A DNA stretch of 64,000 bases from Neobacillus sp. YX16 (GTDB lineage Bacteria > Bacillota > Bacilli > Bacillales > Cytobacillaceae): positions 4,168,001 through 4,232,000 of the forward strand of contig NZ_CP126115.1 in the NCBI RefSeq assembly GCF_030123505.1, in the 5' to 3' direction. The position numbers and the translations under genes are program-made. Shown in pieces: positions 1 through 8,240 of this stretch. The notes under the pieces are model-generated. The model saw nothing but the letters and a program-made list of their open reading frames with translations. It had not been told where the DNA came from and did no database searches. Numbering within the stretch: position 1 is the first letter of the stretch; every line of letters begins with the position of its first letter.

Positions 1-2040
1 GTTCTAGACATGGATACTGAAACAGTATCTACTATTACTTCTCACACTCCTGGTTACCTAAATGAAGAACTTGAAAAAGTAGTTGGTGTTCAAACAGACA
101 AACCTTTTAATCGTTCTATGCAGCCTTTCGGTGGAATTCGGATGGCAAAAGCAGCATTAGAATCTTATGGATACGAACTAAATCCAGACATCGAAAGATT
201 CTTTACAGAGTTCCGTAAAACTCACAACCAAGGAGTTTTCGATGCTTATACAGATGAAATGATGTTAGCTCGTAAAGCTGCGATTATTACAGGACTTCCT
301 GATGCTTACGGCCGTGGACGTATTATTGGTGACTACCGTCGTGTAGCACTATACGGAGTAGATTTCTTAATCAAGGAAAAACAAAAGGATCAAAAGAATA
401 CAAGTAAGGTAATGACAGAAGACAATATGCGTCTTCGCGAAGAAATTGCAGAACAAATTCGTGCATTAAAAGAATTAAAAGAAATGGCCAGCAGTCACGG
501 CTTTGATATTTCTCAGCCTGCCACAACTGCACAAGAAGCATTCCAATGGTTATACTTTGGTTACTTAGCTGCTATTAAAGAGCAAAACGGTGCTGCAATG
601 AGTCTTGGTCGTGTATCTACATTCCTTGATATATATTTAGAAAGAGACCTGCAAGATGGTACCTTAACAGAAGTTGAAGCGCAAGAAATCGTTGACCATT
701 TTGTTATGAAGCTTCGTTTAGTTAAATTTGCGCGTACACCTGATTATAATGACCTATTCAGTGGTGACCCTACTTGGGTAACTGAGTCAATTGGCGGAAT
801 GACATCTGACGGTCGCTCTTTTGTAACAAAGAACTCTTTCCGTTTCCTACACACATTAGATAACTTAGGAGCAGCTCCAGAACCTAACTTAACAGTGTTA
901 TGGTCACCACAACTGCCTGAGAATTTTAAAAAATATTGTGCAAAAATGTCAATTAAAACTAGCTCTATCCAATATGAAAATGACGATATCATGCGTCCTG
1001 AATACGGCGATGATTACGGAATTGCTTGCTGTGTATCCGCTATGGAGATTGGGAAACAAATGCAGTTCTTCGGTGCTCGTGCAAACCTTGCAAAAGCACT
1101 TCTCTACTCCATTAACGGTGGTGTAGATGAGAAATTAAAAATTCAAGTAGGACCACAATATCAACCAATCACTTCTGAGGTATTGAATTACGAAGAAGTT
1201 ATGCAAAAGTTTGATCAAATGATGGAATGGCTTGCAGGTTTATATATCAATACCTTGAATGTTATTCACTATATGCATGATAAGTACAGCTATGAAAGAA
1301 TTGAAATGGCTCTACATGACTCTCAAATCTTACGTACCATGGCAACAGGAATCGCTGGATTGAGCGTAGTAGCAGACTCATTAAGTGCAATTAAATACGC
1401 TGAAGTGAAAGTTATTCGCGATGAAAACGGTCTAGCTGTCGATTTCGAAACAACTGGCGACTTCCCTAAATACGGAAACAACGATGACCGTGTAGACAGC
1501 ATTGCGGTTGAAATTGTAAAAACATTTATGAAAAAGTTGAGAAAGCACCAAACCTACCGTAATTCTGTTCATACAATGTCAATCTTGACGATTACATCAA
1601 ATGTGGTTTATGGAAAGAAGACTGGCAATACACCAGATGGCCGTCGTACCGGTGAACCATTCGCACCAGGTGCAAACCCAATGCATGGCCGTGACACAAA
1701 AGGTACACTTGCTTCTCTATCTTCCGTTGCTAAACTGCCATACAGCTCAGCAATGGATGGAATTTCAAATACTTTCTCCATCGTTCCTAAAGCATTAGGT
1801 AAAGAAGAAGAAAGTCAGGTTCGCAACTTAGTTTCTATCTTAGACGGATATGCAGTCAAATCTGGTCACCATCTAAATGTTAACGTCTTTAATAAAGAAA
1901 CATTAATGGATGCAATGGAACACCCAGAATTATATCCACAATTAACTATTCGTGTTTCTGGTTATGCGGTTAACTTCATCAAATTAACAAAAGAACAACA
2001 GTTTGACGTGATTAACCGTACTTTCCACGAATCACTATAA
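1..2040 (+). CDS. pflB: Formate C-acetyltransferase (pyruvate formate-lyase), 5'-truncated by the window
   Basis: Cytosolic glycyl-radical enzyme converting pyruvate and CoA to acetyl-CoA and formate in mixed-acid fermentation. The frame is open from base 1, so the ATG at 10 is internal; the family is about 740-750 residues and roughly 70 N-terminal residues lie upstream. The active-site Cys-Cys pair is encoded at 1027-1032 (context [12 protein letters not shown]) and the glycyl-radical site RVSGYAVNF near the C-terminus (Gly codon 1960-1962). pflA follows after 62 bases, the usual operon. The identification rests on these two motifs and the neighbour; very secure. Confidence 0.97.
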   Translation, partial: VLDMDTETVSTITSHTPGYLNEELEKVVGVQTDKPFNRSMQPFGGIRMAKAALESYGYELNPDIERFFTEFRKTHNQGVFDAYTDEMMLARKAAIITGLPDAYGRGRIIGDYRRVALYGVDFLIKEKQKDQKNTSKVMTEDNMRLREEIAEQIRALKELKEMASSHGFDISQPATTAQEAFQWLYFGYLAAIKEQNGAAMSLGRVSTFLDIYLERDLQDGTLTEVEAQEIVDHFVMKLRLVKFARTPDYNDLFSGDPTWVTESIGGMTSDGRSFVTKNSFRFLHTLDNLGAAPEPNLTVLWSPQLPENFKKYCAKMSIKTSSIQYENDDIMRPEYGDDYGIACCVSAMEIGKQMQFFGARANLAKALLYSINGGVDEKLKIQVGPQYQPITSEVLNYEEVMQKFDQMMEWLAGLYINTLNVIHYMHDKYSYERIEMALHDSQILRTMATGIAGLSVVADSLSAIKYAEVKVIRDENGLAVDFETTGDFPKYGNNDDRVDSIAVEIVKTFMKKLRKHQTYRNSVHTMSILTITSNVVYGKKTGNTPDGRRTGEPFAPGANPMHGRDTKGTLASLSSVAKLPYSSAMDGISNTFSIVPKALGKEEESQVRNLVSILDGYAVKSGHHLNVNVFNKETLMDAMEHPELYPQLTIRVSGYAVNFIKLTKEQQFDVINRTFHESL

Positions 2041-2102
2041 AACTAGATTTTGGGGCTCCTTTTAAGGGGCTCCTGCTTTAAAAATAAAGGGGGATCTTCA
2101 TC

Positions 2103-2855
2103 ATGAACGGAAATATCCATTCTATTGAAACATTAGGAACAGTAGACGGACCAGGTATACGCTATGTTGTATTTACCCAAGGCTGCCTATTACGCTGCCA
2201 GTTTTGCCATAACGCGGATACATGGGAAATCGGCAGCGGCAAACAGATGATCATTTCCGAAATCATGGATGATCTCATGTCCTACCTGCCTTTCATCCAA
2301 TCTTCTGGTGGAGGAATCACGGTCAGCGGTGGTGAACCACTTCTACAAATACCGTTCCTTACTGAATTGTTTAAGGAATGTAAAAAGAAAGGGATTCATA
2401 CGACTATTGATTCTTCTGGCGGTTGTTTCTCACACTCTAAACTGTTTATTGAACAACTTGAAGAGTTATTAAACTATACTGACTTGATTTTACTTGATTT
2501 AAAGCATATTAACCGTAAAAAACATATCCAATTAACCGGTATGGCAAATGACCATATTCTTGAATTTGCTAAGTTTTTATCTGACCGTAAAGTACCTGTT
2601 TGGGTGCGCCATGTTCTCGTCCCTACTGTTTCAGATTATCCAGAGGATCTTCAAAAGCTTGGGGAATTTATTGGTACACTAGAAAATGTCCAAAAGATTG
2701 AAATTCTTCCCTATCATAAGCTCGGTGTTTATAAGTGGGAAGCACTGGGACTGGAATATCCATTAAATCATGTTGAACCACCTTCAGAAGAGAAAGTGGA
2801 ACTCGCATATAAAATGATTACTGCCCACTGGAACAAATCCTTAATTGAACAATAA
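2103..2855 (+). CDS. pflA: Pyruvate formate-lyase activating enzyme (radical SAM)
   Basis: Radical-SAM activase that installs the glycyl radical on PflB using S-adenosylmethionine and a [4Fe-4S] cluster. The cluster motif CxxxCxxC is visible as CLLRCQFC at residues about 29-36, followed by the SGGGITVSGGEPLLQ glycine-rich/GGEP segment that binds SAM. At 250 residues it has the normal length of short activases without extra ferredoxin inserts. A strong AAAGGGGGA ribosome site lies just upstream of the ATG. It is the last gene of the pfl operon and ends in the hairpin at 2855-2889. Confidence 0.96.
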   Translation: MNGNIHSIETLGTVDGPGIRYVVFTQGCLLRCQFCHNADTWEIGSGKQMIISEIMDDLMSYLPFIQSSGGGITVSGGEPLLQIPFLTELFKECKKKGIHTTIDSSGGCFSHSKLFIEQLEELLNYTDLILLDLKHINRKKHIQLTGMANDHILEFAKFLSDRKVPVWVRHVLVPTVSDYPEDLQKLGEFIGTLENVQKIEILPYHKLGVYKWEALGLEYPLNHVEPPSEEKVELAYKMITAHWNKSLIEQ

Positions 2856-2889
2856 AAAAGAATGCTGTCGGAATGGCAGCATTCTTTTT
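2855..2889 (+). terminator. Rho-independent terminator of pflBA
   Basis: A perfect 13-bp stem (2855-2867 with 2877-2889) and a 9-nt loop; the right arm ends in TTTTT. It starts at the pflA stop codon. Confidence 0.9.
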
Positions 2890-2944
2890 AGAATTTATTT
2901 TTTTAAGAGAATTTTTCTACAATGTTTTTTCCAGCGGGATTCAA

Positions 2945-2973
2945 TTGCTTCTTTGCCGTTTCTCCTTTATACT
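2945..2973 (+). promoter_or_regulatory. Sigma-A promoter for the mifM-like/yidC pair
   Basis: TTGCTT at 2945-2950 and TATACT at 2968-2973 with an exact 17-bp spacer. The predicted start is near 2980, about 30 nt before the TTG start of the leader gene. Seen in sequence; not experimentally known. Confidence 0.65.
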
Positions 2974-3008
2974 CTTAACATTAACAAATAAAAGTGAGGT
3001 GATTATTT

Positions 3009-3323
3009 TTGTACCAAATGCTGATTGATTTTACTGATGCAAATGCATTAGAAGCACTTTATTTAAGTCTTTATTTCGGTGTCATTATCAAGTTACTTTG
3101 GGCATGGAATGTGGAATATTGCTTCATGGGGTCCATAAGTGAACCAGCTCATACAAAAATCAATCACCCATTGTTTATTTATAAGAAGAAATGCTCTGTA
3201 AATAGAAATCTAATTCTAATTCGTATTTTTAAATATATTCGTAGAAAAGAAAGTTCACAGGATGATACAGAAGAACCTATTTCCTCCTCCCTATTCACTT
3301 ATAAACAACTTAAACAATCCTAG
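3009..3323 (+). CDS. MifM-like regulatory nascent chain (leader peptide of yidC2)
   Basis: A 104-residue protein starting at TTG with SD GAGGTG at 2996-3001. It has one hydrophobic segment (about residues 13-33), then a basic linker, an IRIFKYIRRK stretch (71-80) and an acidic DDTEE cluster (85-89). B. subtilis MifM has the same plan: an N-terminal membrane segment, a similar RI..WIRK stretch and an acidic DEED arrest site just upstream of yidC2. MifM monitors membrane insertion; when insertion is poor the ribosome stays stalled and unmasks the yidC2 SD. Here the last codons overlap the left arm of a perfect stem that masks the next gene's SD, and the stop TAG overlaps that SD. Homology is inferred from layout and a short motif, not from an alignment search. 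Confidence 0.75.
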   Translation: MYQMLIDFTDANALEALYLSLYFGVIIKLLWAWNVEYCFMGSISEPAHTKINHPLFIYKKKCSVNRNLILIRIFKYIRRKESSQDDTEEPISSSLFTYKQLKQS

Positions 3324-3332
3324 GAGGAAATA
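3278..3332 (+). promoter_or_regulatory. SD-sequestering hairpin controlling yidC translation
   Basis: TATTTCCTCCT (3278-3288) is perfectly complementary to AGGAGGAAATA (3322-3332), which contains the yidC SD and the A of its ATG. The 33-nt loop holds the last leader codons. A ribosome paused on the leader's acidic cluster (codons ending at 3275) would cover the left arm and free the SD, as described for mifM-yidC2. Confidence 0.8.
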
Positions 3333-4117
3333 TGAAAATCAAAAATTCTTTACCAACTTTACTACTATTAACATTTACTACACTGCTCCTTTCTGCCTGT
3401 TCTGCAGCAGACGGAAAAGGTGATGGATTTTTTAATACGTATTTTGTCGAACCATTTACTGTTTCTATTCATTTTCTAGCTGAATTTTTCAATGGAAGCT
3501 ATGGTTTATCAATTATTCTTGTTACCCTCATCATTCGACTGGTATTAATGCCGTTTATGCTAAAGCAATATAGAAATCAGATGAACATGAAAGAGAAAAT
3601 GGATGTCATGAAACCTGAAATGGAAGCTATCCAAAAGAAAATGAAAGATGAAAAGGATCCAAAAAAGAAACAAGAAATGCAGCAGGAATTAATGGGTCTT
3701 TATCAGAAACATGGTGTCAATCCATTAAATATGGGATGTTTACCTCTCCTGATTCAAATGCCGATTCTAACGGGTTTTTATTATGCGATTCGTGGTTCTG
3801 AAGAAATTGCAAGCCACCGTTTTCTATGGTTTAGTCTTGGAGACCCTGATATCATCATTACCCTTATTGCAGGTGTCATTTATTATTTCCAATTTAAAGT
3901 TTCACAGTCTAACATGCCATCTGCTCAGGCGCAGCAAATGAAATTCATGGGGCTATTGTCTCCACTTATGATTGTCATATTCTCTTTCAGTTCGCCTGCG
4001 GCACTTCCGCTTTATTGGGCAGTTGGTGGTACGTTTTTAATTCTGCAAACATGGTTAAGCAAAAAGATATATCAAAAAGGAAAAGAAACAGAAATGAAAG
4101 CAAGTACAATGAATTAG
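3332..4117 (+). CDS. yidC: Membrane protein insertase YidC/OxaA (YidC2/YqjG type)
   Basis: Inserts membrane proteins independently of, or together with, Sec. A lipoprotein signal precedes the lipobox LLLSAC (Cys about residue 23), typical of Gram-positive YidC. The family core follows: membrane segment LSIILVTLIIRLVLMPFML, the Met/Lys-rich cytosolic loop (MKEKMDVMKPEMEAIQKK), NPLNMGCLPLLIQMPIL, and three further membrane segments ending SSPAALPLYWAVGG. The 261-residue length is normal. Its SD is masked by the hairpin at 3278-3332, so expression is probably coupled to arrest on the upstream leader, which identifies it as the inducible YidC2 paralogue. Confidence 0.93.
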   Translation: MKIKNSLPTLLLLTFTTLLLSACSAADGKGDGFFNTYFVEPFTVSIHFLAEFFNGSYGLSIILVTLIIRLVLMPFMLKQYRNQMNMKEKMDVMKPEMEAIQKKMKDEKDPKKKQEMQQELMGLYQKHGVNPLNMGCLPLLIQMPILTGFYYAIRGSEEIASHRFLWFSLGDPDIIITLIAGVIYYFQFKVSQSNMPSAQAQQMKFMGLLSPLMIVIFSFSSPAALPLYWAVGGTFLILQTWLSKKIYQKGKETEMKASTMN

Positions 4118-4124
4118 TAATCAA

Positions 4125-4151
4125 AAGAAGCATTGGATTCCAATGCTTCTT
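4125..4151. terminator. Bidirectional terminator between yidC and the GNAT gene
   Basis: A 12-bp stem AAGAAGCATTGG / CCAATGCTTCTT with a 3-nt loop. T-rich tracts lie on both sides, and it overlaps the stop of the convergent gene at 4150. Confidence 0.75.
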
Positions 4152-4740
4152 ATTTTATGCCAAGTTTCCTTCCTACGTTCAACTTTACCGTCTCCCACTC
4201 ATTATCAAGGATGCTATAGAAGACCGTGTCTCGTATGTAGCCACCCGATATTTTTCTATCCTTCCGTAACGTACCTTCTTTTAGAGCACCTATTCTTTCG
4301 ATTGCTTTTTGAGAACGAAGGTTTCGAGAATCTGTTTTAAGTTGGACACGCCTTACCTTCCAGCTTTCAAATGCGTGTTGAAGAAGCAGATATTTACATT
4401 CAGTGTTTACTCTGGTTCTCCAGGAATCAGGATGATACCAAGTGGATCCAATTTCCAGACTATTATTTTCAGGTGAAATATCAAGATACCGTGTACTTCC
4501 AATAATTTTGTCTTCCTGATTAATAATAGTAAATGTGTATTCGGTACCCTTTTCTCTCTTCTGGATAGCAGAAGCTATCATCTGCTCCATTTCTGCTTTA
4601 CTTCTTACCGTAGTAGCCATATAGGTCCAAATCTCATCTGGTTTAGCTGCTTCCCATAATCCGTCGATATGTTCGAAGCTGATGGGAAGTAATGTAACTG
4701 TTTCTCCTTTTAACTCAAAATGTTCATTCCACATCTTCAT
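4150..4740 (-). CDS. GNAT family N-acetyltransferase (RimJ/RimL-like)
   Basis: A 196-residue acetyl-CoA-dependent acyltransferase. The order is typical of the RimJ/RimL branch: an N-terminal beta strand (VTLLPIS), the acceptor region (IGSTRYLDI), the STWYHPDSWRTRVNTECKYLLLQHAFE strand-helix that replaces the Q/RxxGxG/A loop, and the C-terminal RVQLKTDSRNLRSQKAIERIGA helix. An SD GGAGAAG lies 8 nt before the ATG. The substrate cannot be told from sequence. It is convergent with yidC and shares its terminator. Confidence 0.85.
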   Translation of the reverse strand: MKMWNEHFELKGETVTLLPISFEHIDGLWEAAKPDEIWTYMATTVRSKAEMEQMIASAIQKREKGTEYTFTIINQEDKIIGSTRYLDISPENNSLEIGSTWYHPDSWRTRVNTECKYLLLQHAFESWKVRRVQLKTDSRNLRSQKAIERIGALKEGTLRKDRKISGGYIRDTVFYSILDNEWETVKLNVGRKLGIK

Positions 4741-4772
4741 TTACTAACTTCTCCTATCCTTTTATAAAATAA

Positions 4773-5139
4773 GGCTGTGTTAAATTGGGCTGTTGATTTG
4801 TGCTCCAGGCGCTTCGCTTTCCGCAGGCGGTTCGGGAAGCCTGTCTAGCTGCAGCGCCTAGCCCCTCGAGTCGCTTCGGTCCCAACGTTGAAGTCAAAGA
4901 ACGACTTCATCGTCAGGCCCTCCAGCGCTTGTCGGGGCTGTACAAGGCGCTTCCGCTTTTCCTACTCCTCGGCGCTAAGAGATGAGCGGGGTCTCCCCTG
5001 TCCCGTCCTCCTGCAGTACATTGATTTACATCCTCGAATCTGCCCACGCACGAAGAAAATGCGATAGCATTTTCGAGGAGTCTCGCGCCTTCCGCACAAA
5101 TCAACAGAGTTCTAAAATCAACATTTAACTTTAACAGCC
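4773..5139. repeat. MITE-like repeat, copy A (with a second repeat nested inside)
   Basis: This 367-bp element starts GGCTGTGTTAAA and ends TTTAACAGCC, with an inner inverted pair TTGATTTGTGC / GCACAAATCAA and an internal hairpin GAAAATGC..GCATTTTC. It is nearly identical outside the insert to copies at 5774-6000 and 50369-50672, all in the same orientation. The AT-rich flanks do not form a clear duplication. It has no coding capacity; short open frames in it recur in every copy as repeat artefacts. It fills the otherwise gene-free stretch 4741-5169. Confidence 0.85.
4842..4965. repeat. Second repeat family nested within MITE copy A
   Basis: Copy B reads directly from GGGAAGCCT into CCTCGGCGC, whereas copy A carries about 120 extra bases here, beginning TGTCTAGCTGCAGCGCC and ending GGCGCTTCCGCTTTTCC. 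These ends match, in reverse orientation, the element at 43166-43317, so an independent repeat inserted into copy A. Confidence 0.7.
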
Positions 5140-5169
5140 TTTAAAAAAATAGACTGAAGGCGAGGCCTA

Positions 5170-5376
5170 TCAGTCTACATTTTGGAAATATTCTTTATAA
5201 AATCCGCCGACTTTGCCGGTATTGTCAATAATATAATAAAACTCTTCCGTTTCATTTTTAACATCATAAATCTTTCCCGCAGTTAATGCGTTATTTACTA
5301 TATATTTTTTGGCATCCGTATGTACACATTTTACTTTTTTTACTGTTTCACGATCGCTCCATGTTAAATGAATCAT
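5170..5376 (-). CDS. Small conserved protein (DUF6501-like)
   Basis: About 68 residues beginning MIHLTWSDRETVKKVKCVH. It resembles a Bacillus family of unknown function that I recall as DUF6501; no catalytic motif is seen. An in-frame ATG lies 7 codons upstream (5397). However, a promoter-like TTGCAC (5437-5442) and TATACT (5413-5418), 18 bp apart, would start transcription so close to that ATG that its AAGG would not be in the message, so the inner ATG is preferred. It lies between two MITE copies. Confidence 0.6.
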   Translation of the reverse strand: MIHLTWSDRETVKKVKCVHTDAKKYIVNNALTAGKIYDVKNETEEFYYIIDNTGKVGGFYKEYFQNVD

Positions 5377-5584
5377 CCTCGCACCGTCCCTTTCCATTAA
5401 TAACTATTCCTTAGTATAATCAAATGGGCGACGGTAGTGCAACTAAATTTCATTGGTGCCTTATGAAATATTTAATATATTTTTAATATGACAAATTTGT
5501 GAATTGGGTTCTCAAATGGGAATAAAACGATTACAATATTAAAAACTGAATATTCAATCCATTTTCCAAAGGAGGCATTCTAAG

Positions 5585-5719
5585 TTGAAAATTATGAGTA
5601 ACGAACTATTGGTTGTTTCGTATCGGGATGCAGTTAAGTCTGGGAAAGAAAAGGAATGGATAAAGATTTTAAAGGATGAAATAAAACGTCGTGGATTAAG
5701 GCCATTTAAAAATCGATAA
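5585..5719 (+). CDS. sda: Sporulation histidine kinase inhibitor Sda
   Basis: A 44-residue protein starting at TTG 5585, 9 nt after a strong AAAGGAGG (5568-5575). The residues MSNELLVVSYRDAVKSG and KDEIKRRGL match the two-helix hairpin of Sda (B. subtilis: LSDELLIESY..., ENEIKRRSL). Sda binds the dimerisation/phosphotransfer domain of KinA and KinB and blocks Spo0A phosphorylation after replication stress. I saw no obvious DnaA box upstream. It lies between two direct MITE copies and ends in a strong terminator. Confidence 0.85.
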   Translation: MKIMSNELLVVSYRDAVKSGKEKEWIKILKDEIKRRGLRPFKNR

Positions 5720-5739
5720 CTTTTGCCATCTGTATTAAG

Positions 5740-5767
5740 AACCGCCGCTAATGTTCGGCGGTTTTTT
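5740..5767 (+). terminator. Terminator of sda
   Basis: AACCGCCG / CGGCGGTT stem with an 8-nt loop, followed by a T run. MITE copy B is inserted immediately after the T tract. Confidence 0.9.
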
Positions 5768-6008
5768 ACTGTAGGCTGTGTTTAATCGGGCTGTTGATTT
5801 GTGCTCCAGGCGGTTCGGGAAGCCTCCTCGGCGCTAAGAGATAAGCGGGGTCTCCCCTGTCCCGTCCTCCTGCAGGACATTGATTTACTTCCTCGAATCT
5901 GCCCACGCACGAAGAAAATGCGATAGCATTTTCGAGGAGTCTCGCGCCTTCCGCACAAATCAACAGAGTTCTAAAATCAACATTTACCTATAAAACAGCC
6001 TTACTGTA
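5766..6008. repeat. MITE-like repeat, copy B, with perfect 8-bp target duplication
   Basis: The element body is 5774-6000 (227 bp). TTACTGTA occurs immediately before it (5766-5773) and immediately after it (6001-6008), the signature of transposition. Ends are GGCTGTG / CAGCC with inner perfect 14-bp inverted repeats CTGTTGATTTGTGC / GCACAAATCAACAG. Relative to copy A it lacks the nested repeat and a short segment between two CAGGCG repeats. It carries no transposase, so is non-autonomous. It fills most of 5720-6050. Confidence 0.88.
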
Positions 6009-6009
6009 A

Positions 6010-6040
6010 AAAATAAAAGGCCGGAGTGTCCGGCCTAAAA
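6010..6040 (-). terminator. Terminator of the 6051-6290 gene
   Basis: AGGCCGGA (6018-6025) pairs with TCCGGCCT (6029-6036) around a 3-nt loop. On the minus strand it is followed by TTTTATTTTTT. Confidence 0.85.
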
Positions 6041-6050
6041 GCTTTTGAAG

Positions 6051-6290
6051 CTATAAGAAACCCTTTGTTAGGTCAATCAGTTTTGTTGGGAATAGAGGGT
6101 TTTTTCTTTTTTCGCTTATGGACGAGTCGACTATTTCTTTTACCTCGCTAGGTAATTCATTATGTCCACAATTTATGCAGGTTTTAATTGCAGCACTTCC
6201 ACTGAACACATTAATTCCATCTTCTATTGTAAAAGCGACATGTTCCTGACAATCAACTAAGCGGTGGTGGTAAATTTTTGATTCCCTCAT
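6051..6290 (-). CDS. Hypothetical 79-residue protein with a CxxC pair
   Basis: Not recognised. It is soluble, with one possible metal or redox pair in TCINCGHNELP (about residues 37-40) and conserved-looking His/Cys residues near the N-terminus (YHHRLVDCQEH). A good AAAGGAAG ribosome site lies about 8 nt before the ATG, and a clean terminator follows, so it is probably a real monocistronic gene. A zinc-binding role is only a guess. Confidence 0.6.
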   Translation of the reverse strand: MRESKIYHHRLVDCQEHVAFTIEDGINVFSGSAAIKTCINCGHNELPSEVKEIVDSSISEKRKNPLFPTKLIDLTKGFL

Positions 6291-6424
6291 CGTTAAGCTT
6301 CCTTTCTATTATTGATTATACTTTTATTATAATCTGAAATAGCAGGAAATAGTTGTGGAATAATTTAGAATTTTCGTTCATTCGTTACAATTCCGTGACT
6401 GTATCAATCATTTTCCCAATCAGT

Positions 6425-7504
6425 TTAAACTTGACCTTCAAAGACCTCGTTCTTTTTCACAAAAAGTTTATCAATTTCTTCCATTACCTTCATACTCGCA
6501 TGGTTAGCATCGTCCGCATTGACGTTAATAAACTTTCCATCATATTCAAGGGTGGCATGATCATAGCGGGGATCATAATAATGTTCTAGTAAAATACCAA
6601 TCATCGTTTGATAATCCTTATTTTCTAAGGTTTGAAGCAGTGCCTTTTTCATATCATGGTCTTTAATTCTTCTCAAGATTTTTTCAATCCCAATTGAAAT
6701 TTGGTCTTGATACCATGGTTCATTTTGATAAGGCAAAACATATTCATTAACAAGCTGAATAACCCTTTGCTCTAAAGAGGTGTGGATATAAATATTAATC
6801 CCCTTCATTTTCTTATCCATAAGCTCTCCAGGCTGAACAGCTTTCCCAATCCGTTTGCTTTCAGCTTCCATCACAAAATAAGCAGAACCTTGTATTTCTT
6901 TTAGTCCTTTGTATAAAAGGGAATCGAATATCTTTTGATTATGCCCTTCTCCTAGCCCAATTGTGCCAAAGATAGACCCTCGATGGGCAGCCATTTCTTC
7001 AAGATCAAGAATTGGGTACCCAAGAGACTTCAATTTCTTCAGAACTTCTGTCTTACCAACTCCAGTTAGTCCATGTAATACAACTGCCTTGTCTGGAAAC
7101 ATCTCCGGAATTTGCTTAAGAATGTATTGTCTGTACGCTTTATAGCCGCCTGTTAAACGCATTGCATATATCCCTGCAAATTCTAAAAAGGTTACGACCG
7201 CCTTGCTTCTCATTCCCCCGCGCCAGCAATGAATGACTAATTCGTCCCCATTTTGCATAGCTTCTTGAATTTGCTTTAGAAGTGCAGGGATTTTAGGTGA
7301 AACAAATTCCATCGCTTTCCATTTAGCTGCAGCTTGTCCTTCATGTTTATAAATAGTTCCAATTTCCTCACGCTCTTTGTCCGTAAATAAAGGAATGTTT
7401 ATTGCTTCCGGAATTGAACCATCCTTAAACTCAATTGGTGAACGAATATCAATGATGATGGGATTCTTTAACGTTTGTAATTCCTCAACAGTAATTTCCT
7501 TCAT
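6425..7504 (-). CDS. mnmH: tRNA 2-selenouridine/geranyl-2-thiouridine synthase
   Basis: Modifies the wobble 2-thiouridine of Lys, Glu and Gln tRNAs by geranylation and then selenation. An N-terminal rhodanese domain (residues about 5-125) carries the catalytic Cys in HCWRGGMRSKA; a P-loop follows (LTGVGKTEVL, about 148-157). The 359-residue length is normal. No selD or selenocysteine machinery is in this window, so selenation cannot be confirmed here; with no selenophosphate the enzyme would stop at geranylation. Monocistronic by context. Confidence 0.92.
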   Translation of the reverse strand: MKEITVEELQTLKNPIIIDIRSPIEFKDGSIPEAINIPLFTDKEREEIGTIYKHEGQAAAKWKAMEFVSPKIPALLKQIQEAMQNGDELVIHCWRGGMRSKAVVTFLEFAGIYAMRLTGGYKAYRQYILKQIPEMFPDKAVVLHGLTGVGKTEVLKKLKSLGYPILDLEEMAAHRGSIFGTIGLGEGHNQKIFDSLLYKGLKEIQGSAYFVMEAESKRIGKAVQPGELMDKKMKGINIYIHTSLEQRVIQLVNEYVLPYQNEPWYQDQISIGIEKILRRIKDHDMKKALLQTLENKDYQTMIGILLEHYYDPRYDHATLEYDGKFINVNADDANHASMKVMEEIDKLFVKKNEVFEGQV

Positions 7505-7552
7505 TTTATATTAACTCCTCTTTTTTACTATCTAATTTTAATAATAACTGGC

Positions 7553-7585
7553 CAAAACAAACAAAACTTCCAAGACTGGAAGTTT
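7553..7585 (-). terminator. Terminator of the 7722-8114 gene
   Basis: AAACTTCCA (7564-7572) pairs with TGGAAGTTT (7577-7585); the minus strand continues TTTTGTTTGTTTT. The rest of 7586-7721 holds nothing I can assign. Confidence 0.7.
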
Positions 7586-7721
7586 CAAATCAACAAATTA
7601 AAGGGAAATCCCTAATAAATGGTTAAATTACAAAGAAGTTCAGTAAAAGTATAGACTAATTATATAAGAGATATACGGAGGTATCAAGAAGACATTCCTG
7701 CCAATTTGATAGGTAGAGGTT

Positions 7722-8114
7722 TTACCTGAAGGGTATTCCTGTTAATTTTTCAACTGCATGACAAAAGCGTTTCCAGTCTGGTGGGAAACATTCAATTCCT
7801 TCACTCTCATAAACTTTGTGTTTTGTATTTACCCTAATCGACCAATATTTCCCATCAAGAATGATTCCTTCTTCGTTTCGATATGATGGTTCCCATTCCC
7901 ATATTTTCATTGAATAAATTTCACTTTTAAAATCCATTATGTTTCCAATTGATTTATTCTCAAGATTGGTAAATGGGAGGATATTGTCTTTGTTTCTCCA
8001 TTCAAAGACAGTAAATGAATTCCGAAAAAAATCAACATGAACTTTGTAGGATCTGCCTGAAAAACCATCAACACCTGCAATTAATGAGTTGATTGTTTCC
8101 TTCACCTTCATCAT
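7722..8114 (-). CDS. Hypothetical protein, 130 residues
   Basis: Not recognised. It is predicted soluble and rich in aromatics and beta-strand-like segments (TVFEWRNKDNILPF, YSMKIWEWEPSY, KYWSIRV), with no signal peptide or metal motif. It lies alone between mnmH and the trp operon with its own terminator at 7553-7585. Real gene status is likely from length and codon pattern; function unknown. Confidence 0.6.
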   Translation of the reverse strand: MMKVKETINSLIAGVDGFSGRSYKVHVDFFRNSFTVFEWRNKDNILPFTNLENKSIGNIMDFKSEIYSMKIWEWEPSYRNEEGIILDGKYWSIRVNTKHKVYESEGIECFPPDWKRFCHAVEKLTGIPFR

Positions 8115-8204
8115 ACAACCTCATCCTAACTTAACCAAACTTAATCTTCTAACAAAATTATAGTAAATATTCTATAGTGTTGCTGTAACAAATGACACTA
8201 GCAC

Positions 8205-8236
8205 AAAAAAATCCACTCATAATGAGTAGATTTTTT
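8205..8236 (-). terminator. Terminator of the trp operon
   Basis: AAAAAATCCACTCAT pairs with ATGAGTAGATTTTTT with one mismatch. It sits 4 bases after the trpA stop and could also act on the opposite strand. Confidence 0.85.
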
Positions 8237-8240
8237 CTTC

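Noticed and set aside
4913..5104. Minus-strand open frame starting MICAEGARLLENAIAF, also at 5766-5963 and similar at 50456-50668
   Set aside because: The same frame recurs because it lies in the MITE copies; no SD, boundaries differ by copy, and the repeat has terminal inverted structure instead of a gene layout.
6425..7504. Selenocysteine insertion linked to mnmH
   Set aside because: No selA, selB, selC or selD in the window; mnmH acts on tRNA and can geranylate without selenium.
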